From contig JANQSZ010000002.1 in the NCBI GenBank assembly GCA_028279045.1, forward strand, positions 1 through 53,773: DNA of 53,773 nucleotides, written 5' to 3'. The position numbers and the translations under genes were made by a program. This document shows positions 19,301-30,100 of this stretch, one piece after another. Positions within the stretch are counted from its first letter, which is position 1. Each line of letters opens with the position of its first letter. Origin of the DNA: Candidatus Nanoarchaeia archaeon (lineage in GTDB: Archaea > Nanobdellota > Nanobdellia > Woesearchaeales > UBA10216). The notes beneath the pieces are model-generated. The model was not told where the DNA came from. It did no database searches and saw nothing but the letters and a program-made list of their open reading frames with translations.

Positions 19301-21023
19301 TACCGTACCGTCGAAAACATACGCCATGGCGGTTACCAAACAAAACTACGACTCTTTTGGTAATAGTACGCGAATCGATGGAAAAGTATCGTTTACAATC
19401 TATTTGCAAGCAGATGGAAATGACACCAGTGCACCTTCCATAACCATTCTCTCGCCATCAGACAACGAAAAAGTGGGATCCTCTCCCTCAATCGAATTCA
19501 GAGTTAGCGATGAATCACTGGTTGATTGTACCTTGTTCACAAGTGTTGATGAGAAATGGTGGGTTGAAGAAGATACCAAACCGAACCTACGATCAGATAG
19601 GAATCACTCGTTCACGATCGAAGATGCAGAAGAAGGAGAATACTTCTGGAGAATTGAATGCACTGACGAAGATGGTAGAAGAACCGAATCTCCAACGTTT
19701 TCTTTTGAAGTAGAGACGGGATTGATCCAAGTTACAGCAGATGCAGATGGAAATGTTATCCGAGCTCGAGAACTCATAACGTTGGTTGTTCAAATACAGA
19801 AAGACTTTGAAAACTTGCCACGCTTAGAGAAAGAAGCACTCCAAGACCTGAAGTGGGATGAACTACTCTCTTCGCAGAAAATACAACTGGAACGTGCTTC
19901 AAGAGATTTGAGCAATGTGCAGTGGAGACGGCTCAATGAAACTGATGAACAAGAACTTATTGCTGATATTATTGCACGCATTGATGCAGTAGAAGATCAA
20001 ATACCATCAAGTATCTCGGTGCTTAAATCAAGTGAGTACGTTGCGTACCCGCAACGAGCTGATGTAGAAGCAATAACTTCGGCTTACCTTGAAAGTAAGA
20101 ATGTAAGCCTGGCATCAAGCGCGTTTGATGACCTATTGAGAACAAACACACAATTACAAAGCCATCTAACACCGACGACACGGTACAAACTCGTGCAAGT
20201 TGGCTATCATGGTGGTGTTAACCAAACAATTACTTTGATGAACCGCCAAGTGCGTGTTACAGGCAATGCATCGGACGTCGTTGTTGTAGAACACATACCA
20301 AAATCAATTGCTGACTCTACAGACGAGATTGTTGTTATTGATGACCACGAAATACTCAACCCTGACCCACTAGTTAAGGTTAACCTCACGGTACTCGATG
20401 ACTTTTCGTTTTCCTACTTCATTATTGATGAAATTGCACTCAGTACGATGGAAGATGCACATATTGCACTTCTAAGCGAAGTATTACCGGAAAGTGAAGG
20501 GAACTTCCTTACTGGTTTTGCAGTGTTTGAGGGATTCAACAAATGGCTTTCTCAATCAGGAGGAACACGGCTGTTCATTGAAATCATCATCTTTATTGTG
20601 CTGGCTGTACTCTACTTGCTGTATTCTGTTGGTGTTGTGGACAAAGTAGCGCACAAATTTACCGCGGATAAGGATGTTGAAGCATTGCGGAAACACATCA
20701 AAGATGCCGAAGCACTGCTTGAACAAGGTAAGTATGACGAAGCTGTTCAACGATACAAAGGAATGGCTGAAGAATTCAAGAAGCTGAATGGAGAACAGAG
20801 AAGAGCATTACATGGGGAAATAGTGGATTTAGCGCATGCAATTGATGCATCCCATATTCATCGAAACCTAGATACTGCTGCCAACTTGATCAAAGAAGGG
20901 AAACACGCGCATGCAGGCAAATTATACGCTGAAATCATGGCGCTCTACAAGAGAATCGCACCAAAACACAAAGCAAAAGTGCTGAAGAGGTGCATGGAAC
21001 TGCATAAATTACTCCAGAAATAA
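16341..21023 (+). CDS. Surface protein, 1560 aa: signal peptide, two PKD + carboxypeptidase-regulatory-like units, Cys motif, TM, cytoplasmic TPR-like module (2 copies)
   Basis: ILLLLLIVLVAIPLTFSQ; ATILWDFDDGGKASGTRVSHTYTTPGSYIVSVTVVDGE and NITWDFDNDGDTENTTQEVVHVYSKNGTYTVNLSV; CNDGIKNYHDGQNETGVDCGGPCTAC; TM FIEIIIFIVLAVLYLLYSVGVV. Confidence 0.85.
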   Translation: MINRILLLLLIVLVAIPLTFSQNTTDTHVDPGLGESDENLTGDSVVSDLENFLNEPPPLSENETVEELDDLYIDIDLLNQSGQEFNGSAIVTNVTVGNETNTTVNETETEPVEEPEPIEETVEEPEPVYVPITLTTDKKEYVVGEAVSITMDGSTQSEVNLIIANEEISYAYSYSGENFPATYQFVLTNTPGKYDVTAFIYGDDSQQQVRTFFTVLPREEQALSVSIDSDTQLVEGVPNEFTAIVWGASEEATILWDFDDGGKASGTRVSHTYTTPGSYIVSVTVVDGESIASDTLIAHLTPMLHTVDIIVTTQDNAVFGADVTFGDEKVTTDGHGKASFKVEQGEYELLIEKEGYLSISELKTIENYEVSTYTLRTHVDVTQELTHVSSKTNSLVQNAYIIDDDGNTIDQIDGTEGKVNVVLDLNPQGLALQNVGGEPVVTIHEVEPLSMNWEAIDDVVVTTASIPSEIEDAAAQTLERIQIANVDGFVGQNYYGTVDIPLDTKANLVLYCPNDVDCEEIPSCLTFGGSACYAVFENAIRVYVPHYSTIIVALDNNTANLTIDSPDNETTLDSGEDVWLNGSITETVTLNYSLDGSPTLILGTGTSFSTTLLGSLQNVLANGNHTLLIGIQDAANNSAEVSYEFVVNDSEGPVVNVNGPANNSSLVNQTNVYHIQIQADETATITYELNNGSETINQEGRANSSVIALSLQEGLNTLVFRSEDVQGNNATLEYQYNFTLDDGITATCNDGIKNYHDGQNETGVDCGGPCTACVPFTITTDKSSYLPDQQVAITVISRPNSTVSFNVTGGGASFGATTTTFPSFYIFTSTTNPGTYTITGVSYYWGVPTNLITSFTVNSTETPNPLELELDANDTSVIIGQRILFEADVEGNTTALNITWDFDNDGDTENTTQEVVHVYSKNGTYTVNLSVQQGNFTREETETIEVKKAYNVSFTVRDNETNNPIQNARVYLDDINTNTSSDGKAFLTVPSKTYAMAVTKQNYDSFGNSTRIDGKVSFTIYLQADGNDTSAPSITILSPSDNEKVGSSPSIEFRVSDESLVDCTLFTSVDEKWWVEEDTKPNLRSDRNHSFTIEDAEEGEYFWRIECTDEDGRRTESPTFSFEVETGLIQVTADADGNVIRARELITLVVQIQKDFENLPRLEKEALQDLKWDELLSSQKIQLERASRDLSNVQWRRLNETDEQELIADIIARIDAVEDQIPSSISVLKSSEYVAYPQRADVEAITSAYLESKNVSLASSAFDDLLRTNTQLQSHLTPTTRYKLVQVGYHGGVNQTITLMNRQVRVTGNASDVVVVEHIPKSIADSTDEIVVIDDHEILNPDPLVKVNLTVLDDFSFSYFIIDEIALSTMEDAHIALLSEVLPESEGNFLTGFAVFEGFNKWLSQSGGTRLFIEIIIFIVLAVLYLLYSVGVVDKVAHKFTADKDVEALRKHIKDAEALLEQGKYDEAVQRYKGMAEEFKKLNGEQRRALHGEIVDLAHAIDASHIHRNLDTAANLIKEGKHAHAGKLYAEIMALYKRIAPKHKAKVLKRCMELHKLLQK
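20673..21020 (+). other. Cytoplasmic TPR-like module, two tandem copies (protein region)
   Basis: IKDAEALLEQGKYDEAVQRYKGMAEEFKKL... and LDTAANLIKEGKHAHAGKLYAEIMALYKRIAPKHKAKVLKRCMELHKLLQ. Confidence 0.6.
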
Positions 21024-21105
21024 GTACATTTAAAAAGCAATTTAACAATGAAACACTTAAAAGAGGTGTGTAGGGATTAAGTGGAATGCTAGCGTAAGTG
21101 TACTT

Positions 21106-24100
21106 GTGTTTCTTCTCTTTATAGTAGTAGTTGCAGCTGATGTTCCGCAAGGAAGCATAATTCTCCTACCAGATGGCATGGGAGAGAGAAGAGAATGGAA
21201 TGAATTGAACTGCGGAGATGCCAGCGACCGAAGCAATCAATGGGAATGTATCAGTACAAGTGCGGAATTTCCAGATACGAATACCAGAATCTATACAAGC
21301 CAGCATGGACGCACATCTGCATTCAGCTACGAGGATATTTCTGACAAACTTCACAACAATGAATCTATCAGTTCGGTAACTATTTGGTATTACGCACGGC
21401 AGCACGAAGAAAACGGAAGGTGTTTTGGACCGACGTTTGAATGGAACGATACAGGAAGTATTTCTGAAGGAGCCGAAGTATGCACTAACGAAAACTGGCG
21501 ATGGTATCGGGGATGGCCATTCTATTCAGGACCTGAACAACCAGGACCATGGGATTATGGGCAACTAGACCGGTTTGTATCGGGAGTGAGAGCACAGACC
21601 GGAACACACGGTGGAGAAATCGCTGGTATGTACGCTGAAGTTGCGTACTGGGAAGCAGGACAATGCGGAAACAGAATTTGTGAGGAAGGGGAGACGCCAG
21701 TTACCTGCAGTGCAGACTGTGGAAAGTGCGGTAATTTCATTTGCGAAGCAGGCGAACAAGGAGTTTGCTTGATTGACTGTCAAGATCCTGGCGCTGTTTG
21801 TGGAAACAATGTGTGTGAACCGAGCGAAATGCACCTCACTTGCGGACAAGACTGTCCAGCGCCAACATTAATTGCGCCCGATATATTACGTTATCTTGAC
21901 ATGGAAGATCAATATGTTGTCTTCCAACGAAGCTGGCCGACTGACCAAGGATTATACTATTTTGATTTGAGTACGCAAGAAACACATCTTATCTCGACGG
22001 CAGCTGCGTACCCAGACATGGATGATCACAAAGTTGCTTACGGAAAGAGCGGCTCAATCTTTGTATATGATTTTGAAACAGGAACTGATTCACAAGTAAG
22101 CAACGCGCCAATTGGAACAGATCAGAATGCAGAAGTGCATGGCGACTATGTTATCTGGGAACGAAGTGTTGGCAATCAAGTGTTTGAAGTTTGGCTCAAG
22201 AACTTGGAAACACAAGAAGAAACCTATGTTGGACAAGGATTGAATTCTGTGCTGACGGATAATGCAGTGTTCTTCATTGAAATGATTCCTTCACAAGGCG
22301 GCGGAGTTAATTTTACTGATTACAAATATGATATTACAACCGGGGAGTTATCACATTCATGGCTTGGATTTAACCCAGTAGATGTCGAAGGACCATACTT
22401 GCTAAACAATGGAAATGGAGCTGGTAACAACTTACAAATTTGGGACTCACGTATCCAACAATATACGCATCACATTGAAACTGATAATGCAAACCAAATA
22501 TTCCGTGCACGATTGAATGGAGATAAGGTGGTGTATGCGGCGTCGATAAACGGACATTATGGAGTTACGGTAACAGACATTAACACGAATTCACATGAAT
22601 TTTATGCAATGAGCGACGGCTATGCAGGCTACGCAGCAATGAGCGGTGATGACGTTGTGTTTTCCCAGCCGAGAAATGACACTGGGCTACCAGAAATATT
22701 TGGATTGATAGAATCGCATGATCTTCCGTTATATCCTGAACTGCCTTCTCCAACATTACCTGGACAAGAAAATTGCGGAGATACTATTTGTCAGGAATCA
22801 GAAAGCGCTGCATCCTGCCCTGCTGACTGTGATGCCAGTGTTACTAACATTGCACCAGATGCAATCTACCCACGCTTTCATCGAATGAACGACCAATACA
22901 TTGTATGGCAAGACTACCGCCAACACTACGCAGAAGACGGAACAATGGGTCGACAAACACTTTACGCTTATGACAGGAACACTGACCAAGAAACTGCAAT
23001 CCCAGGAAGCTATGATACTCTCTCTGATCAATTTGATCTGGATGGTAGTAGGGTTGTGTTTGCCGAGGAAACTGATATTCTCCTTTATGATTTGAGCACA
23101 GGAGAAGAAACTACACTTGCAGCATCTGCACAACAAGAACGTGATCCATCCTTGAGCGGAAATTATGTTGTGTATGAACGAGGTGTTCTTAACGACGCTG
23201 AAATTGTGCTGCAAACAATCAGTACTGGTGAAGAATTAACTATAGGAACAGGAGACGATCCGCTTGTGCGCGGTAACCATGTCCTGTATTCCTCTGGAAG
23301 TTCTGAATTCCTCTACAACATTGATACGCAAGAAACAACTAATTTTGTCGATGATGCACTGGACAAAGCAATGGATGACAACGGCATTGTCATGATGGCT
23401 GATACCCGTTCAATCTTGCAATACTATGACTTTGAAACTGGATTGCTGACTGATATTACGCATCCTGAAAGAACATTCCAATCTGACTTGAATTTGGAAG
23501 ATGGGAAAGCTGTATATCGAGCACGGATTGGAGACGATGATCACATTATTTGGAAGGATGTTGAAGGAGGGACAACACTCTCGTTTACGTTACCGCCGAT
23601 AACCTTTAGTGAAATGGCGTATCACAACGGTGCTTTTGTTCATACTGATAGTGCAGCATTCGTACAGGATACAAGAAACTGGCTGCGAGATGACGTGTTT
23701 CCGTCAATATCATCTGACACCCTTACTTTCACTTTTGACAACGATCTGCAAGGATGGGTTGACGAAAGTGAAGGAGGTAACTCAGTTCAACAATCAGATG
23801 GAGAACTCCAACTTGTTGATGTTGATGGTACGCGAGCACGTGCAATTTACTACATTGAGAACCCTGGAACTTACTATCCGACATATTTTGCGTACCAGTT
23901 TAGAAGCACTGACGCAAATCGAGCACAGTTCATAGGAATAGCTAACGAAAACGACGTGCGACCAATCCATGATCTGCATAATCACAACACGCTCTTTGAA
24001 AATATCGCTGCATGCCAACAACCTTTCGATGACGACATTGTATATTCTATTGAATACTTCATCGATCATGATGCGAGAAATTACGATATCCATGTGAACG

Positions 24101-27100
24101 GAAACTATGCTTGCAGCAATAACTTTTCGTCTGGTGCACCAAATTATCCGACAGGCGTTTGGGAACTGCAACTAGAAACAGATAACACGCAATCAGGGTT
24201 TACAAATGCATTTGACAACATTGTCGTTGGATTTCAAGAAACATCTGAAGACCCGGAAACTTTGGAATGTGGGGATAATATCTGTACTGATATTGAATCA
24301 TCGCTTGATTGTCCACAAGACTGTAGCTATGAAATTTTCGCTACCCCTCCTTATCCTACAGGAGCGCACTACGCTGATTCACTCCTTACTTACATTGACG
24401 CCTCGGGAGAAGCTCCTGACCTCTACTCCTATGATCTTCAAACAAGAACTTATGAACATTTAACCTCGAACAACCCTGATTTATGGTGGCAAGATGCACA
24501 ACCGCCGGTCACAAACGGAGACTACCTTGTGTATTCAGTACCGACCAGATATTGCATTATTCCAGGAACAAGCCCGCCAGGAGGAATTTATTGTGATTCG
24601 GTCTTCGTGAGAAACTTAGAAACAGGAGAAGAAACAGAAGTCTCTATACCTGATGTGTCAAAGGTAACGATGACAGACATGGACGGTGACTGGGCTGTTG
24701 GAACATTGCGAACTCACCATCTTACAAGTACAGATGAAAAAGTGCTGATGCATAATGTTGAAACGGAAGAAACGATTCTCATTGATAGACACCCGCTTGG
24801 AACTAGTACTGTAGAAATTGCTGGCAACCGCGTCTTGTATAATTCTGCTCAAGCAGATGTATCTTTTTACAACCTTAATACTCGGAGTATTGAAGATGTT
24901 CCTATCCGAGGGGAAACCATGAACAATCAGTATGTTGCATACTACTCTACAGGCAGCCAGACAAGTGCTCAGCAACATATTATGCTTTACAACTATTTTA
25001 CTGAGGAGACCAAACAAATATCTACACAGTTTGTGAAACATCAAAACCTGGAAATGACTGATAATTATGTGACATTCCAAGACAAAAACTCAGAGATTTA
25101 CTATTATTATGATATTGCCAATGATCAAACGCATGAAATTCCTACAGAATCTCTCAACTATTTTGCTGACGCTGAAAACAAACTAGTAAGAGATTTGATT
25201 GCACTTGGAGATAACCATTTCCTTCTCCAAGAATATATCTCTGGCGTGACGAACGACAATTTCCACTACTTCAAGATGCCAGGAACAACGGTGCAACCAC
25301 CGCCAGAACCAGAGGAACCTCAAGAACCTGGATGCGGAGACAACATTTGCCAACCTGGAGAATCTTCAAATCAATGTCCAATAGATTGTCCAGTACCGCA
25401 AATGATCTATGAACCGCAAGATTCTGCCAAAGATATTGAGTTGCAAGACTACTACGCTGTCTTTGAACACACAGTCTTTCCACCGCAGATAATCTTGTTG
25501 GATCGAGCTACTAACACGAGCTCAGTTCTTCCTCCACTTACCGCAGGAAGAAGCACAATACGTCCTGGATTTGACGGAGACTGGGTTATCTGGGAAGAAT
25601 ACATCATTAGTTCACCTACCAAAGATATCATCGCATATAATATTCAGACAGAAGAACACATTGTGCTTGACTCAGGTACAGCTGTCGGCAATGCCGACGT
25701 TGACGGAGAATGGGCCATATGGGAAGACTCACAGAACGTACCCAAGACTGTTTACTTGCACAACCTAAACACTGGCGAGGAATTCGTACTCATTGATGAT
25801 AGAACCTCCAACCAATATATTATGGAAGGAGGTTATGTCGTGATCGCAGACTCACACGTAAATAATGGAGTTACCGATAGCCTAATTTATTCCTTGTCAG
25901 ATCGTACCTTTACAACTCCTTCGGTAGAAGTATGGCATGGGATGTCTAATGGAATCGACGATGACAAATTGATATGGGTAAAAACTCAACATCCAAACCG
26001 TGAAGTGCATCTCTACGACCTGCAGACGAATCAAGACACTATTCTTTTTGATGTTAGCGCAAGTTCATTTCAGATCGGCGGATTCAGTGATGGTGTTATC
26101 CACTACACAGCTAATATTGAAAGCGAAACAACTACAAATTCTGTCATGAGAAATTATTACTATGATATTAACACAGGTGAAACAAAGCACACATACCATG
26201 AAGGACACTTCACCCAACATATAGATTTACATAATAACTTCCTCGCTTACAGAAATGGAGCGAGCGGATCAAAAGGAGTCTTTACCATCGATCTTGAAAA
26301 TACGGGAGCGCCACCGCCTCCGCCACCTCCGCCACCTTCTGCAGCTCAATGCGGCAATAGCATTTGTGATGAATCAGAATCTGCATTCACCTGTTCGATG
26401 GATTGTGGCTCTACGATGCTAAACAGCGAGACTGATATCTACAATCCAAGACAATACGATGTATCACAAGAGTACGTAGTTTGGGGACAAAGACAACAAC
26501 CAGACACATATCAATCCAACCCTGAAGTAATCTACAAGTATGAGATTGCTACCCAAACAGAGGAACTTAATGATCGGAACCCACCTGTTTGCGATGGTGG
26601 TTCGTGTCCAAGCAACGTGATTAATAATCAAGGCGAGCCTGCAATTGAAGGAAACACTATTGTGTATTCTGATACTGCCAACAAGATAACCCTGAGTGGT
26701 ATCTTGAATTCTGCTGACGACATTTTCGCCAGTGAAGCTGATGAAAGCACATCAGAATTAATATCCAGGAACAGTAGAATCAAACGAAGACCAAGCGCTT
26801 CGAATAACTACTTTGCGTGGCTTGAGTATGGTCATGGTTCAAGCAACGACAAAGATGCATGGGTATACAACAGACAAACTGACACTAAACAGCTCATTGC
26901 TTCAGGCTTTGGCGGTGCAACAGTCCCACTGCCAATAACGGATGATTACATCGTTGTTGACAACAACGTTCTTGACATAGAAACTGCTGAAATCATTGCA
27001 ACATTTACTGAACCATATTCCGTATTAAACTCATTCCAATCAGACCTTGATGGGGACAATGTTATTTACACTAATGACGGACAAGTTTACTTGTATGACA

Positions 27101-30100
27101 TTGAAACAGGGTCTGATGAACAAATTAGCGACGGAGCAACAGACTATATCACTCCTTACATTTCTGGAGACTATGCGACGTGGACAGAACCTGGCTCGAG
27201 TCCTAAAGTCCATCTTTACAAGATCAGCACAGGAGAAATTATCGATACAATTTCAGATGCCCAATGGGGAAAGATTAGCGGATCAAACATCGCATATAAA
27301 TCTCGAGCTCAGGATCTTTACCTCTATTCATTTGCAGACATTGCAGGCGAACCTGAAGAACCAGACGAACCAGAGCAAGAAGACATATCGTTCTTCAGTC
27401 CATTAACTGTTGTTCGAACAACTACTGCAACGAATCCTGATGCTGCAGGAAACGACGGAACTGCGTATTATGCATGGGTTGATACTACGGACGGCAATAA
27501 CGAAATTTACTACAGCGAGATTAGTAATGACGGAGAAATTCAAGATCATAAACAACGCGTAACTGACAACGTGTTCAATAGTTTGGCACCGAGTACTGCT
27601 GTCCTTGATGAAAGCCTGTACATTGCTTGGCAAGAAGATAGAGACGGCAACAATGAAATTTATCTTGCAGAGGCGGGAGATGAAGGAGAACGAAAGACGT
27701 TCAATTCATTCTCGTCGGTAAATCCAACTTTGCGAAGTGATGAAAACCTGCACTTGTTCTGGCAAGATAGTAGAGATGGACAAACTGAGGTGTATCACAA
27801 AGAAGTGAGTCCAGAAGGAGATATCACTGGTGATACACGATTAACGTGGTCGAACGGTGTGATTGACTATGCAGCTGACTACGATGAAAACGCAGTTGTG
27901 TTCTACCAAGATCCACAAAATAACTTGCACTTGTATGCAGCGAACGATTTCTACGCAAATGCAACATCAATAGATACAGGAAGCGTGCCGGCGGTTGCAA
28001 CTGATGGAGAATCTGTGCGAATAGTGTACAACAAAGAAGGAGTTATTCACTATGCACTATATGATCACTTCCAATCTGCACAAATAAGTCCGCTAGCACT
28101 GTTTAGTTTGGATGCGGAAGCAGCAGATGCTGAGCTTGATTCAGACGGAAACCTGCATGTACTGTTGAAGCAAGGAGCATCGAGTTTCTACTTCAAGATA
28201 TCAGAGCAAGGGTTCTTGATTACGCCGCCTGAGCCAGTTATTGTTGACGGACCAAACGCTGCAATGACACTTGCAGATGAACCAATCCTGATATGGCAAG
28301 ATCTCGATACTAACTTGAAGTTTGCAACAACAGAAACTGTTGAATCAAATGCACCTAGCTTACAAAATGTAGTGATCAGCGATATTAACGATGATCGCGC
28401 AACCATTAGCTGGGACACTGACGAACCTGCAGATGCGTTTGTATCGTACGGAGAGGAGATTGGAGATAGCACGCTAAGTGATACACTGCTTGGAACAGAT
28501 CACGAGTTTGAAATGACTGGGTTAGAGGCTGGCAAATCCTACCTAGTGCGGGTGTCGTCGACAGACGCAGCTGGAAACGTAGAAGCAAGTTCAGAAATGA
28601 ACTTCAGTACGCCGACCTTGCCGAATCCACCAGAACTTCCAACTAGTGTGTATGGAAGAGTCCAGGATTCATCTGGAGGAGCAATTGGTGATGTTGAAGT
28701 TCAAGCAAGTTGGATTGATGCGAATGACCAACAAAAAGTATCAACAACCAGTACTATCACGGAAGAAGACGCCGAAGAACAAGGAAACCCTGTACTAGCA
28801 GGATTCTATCTCTTTAATCAAGGAGAAATCAAAGCAAAAGCTGGATCTACCATTACAATAACCGCGTCAGACTTACCAGCGCGAACTGTACAAAGTAGCC
28901 CAGGAGGAAGTTCAGTACAAGCAGATGCCTGGACAATGGATCAAACACCACCTACGCTTACAATTGTAACACCGGAATCAACCTCCTATACAACGCCTGA
29001 CTTGCAATTTAGATACACGACGTCGGAAACACTTGACGATGCATACTTTACGCTAAACGGAGGAGCTGAAATCCCTGTAACCGGTATGGACGATGAAGAT
29101 ATTCCAATCACTGCTCAATTCGGATCTAATACTTTGGTTGTTTACGGAGAAGATGCTGCAGGACTACAAGGATCAGATACTGTAACGTTTAGTGTTGATG
29201 ACACTGATTCGCCAACTGTGTCTGTGCAGAATCCAGGATCACAATCAAAAGTCATCTCATTGGTTGCAGACGTAGCAGATGGAAATGAGCTCGCTCAATC
29301 ATGCGAGGTATGTCTCAACTATGATAATGGTTGCCCGAACTGGATCGACGCAGAAGCACTTTACGGTACTGGCTCAAGCGCAGGACAATGCCGCTACATC
29401 TGGAACACTGTTAGCATTCCAACTGGAACGTACAACATTAACTTTAGAGTGAGCGATACGTCTGGAAATGTAGGAGAAGGAGAAGCAGAATCTATCTTTA
29501 TCGACCGAACACCGCCTGGTCCTATTAACTTCTTAGTTCAGGCAGCTGAAAACGAACCAACTATAACTGTTACGTGGGATGAATTGGCAGATGATGATTT
29601 GCATCACTACGCGATCTACCGCTCATTAACTCCATTTACAGAGGCACCTACTGATGCCCACGCATGGGCGAATGAAACTGGTGTGTTTGTTGATGCTGAT
29701 CTGCAGCAGCAAACAACCTACTACTATGCAGTTACCGGTGTTGATATTTATGACAATGAAGACAAACAAGTACAATCAAAAGGAGCTACAACGGTTGATT
29801 TGACGGCACCTGTTATTGATGTTAGCCAACCAGAAGCAACAACATACGCAACCACAACCATACCGCTTGAGTTTACTGCTAATGAACCAGTTACTTCATG
29901 TACCTACTCCCTTAACGATGGACCGGAAAACCCTGTAAGTTCACCAACAACAATTTCTGTTGAAGAAGGAATACACATTCTTGTAGTTAGATGTATAGAC
30001 GATTCTGGGTTTGAAGGACAATCGTCGCCTATCCCATTTACCGTCGATGTTTCAGCACCAGGACAAGTTGACATTGTCAATGTAGAACAAACAGGACCTG

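Noticed and set aside
26311-26342. Poly-proline coding stretch as a regulatory repeat
   Set aside because: In-frame Pro linker preceding a Cys motif, matching other Pro/Glu linkers in the same protein.
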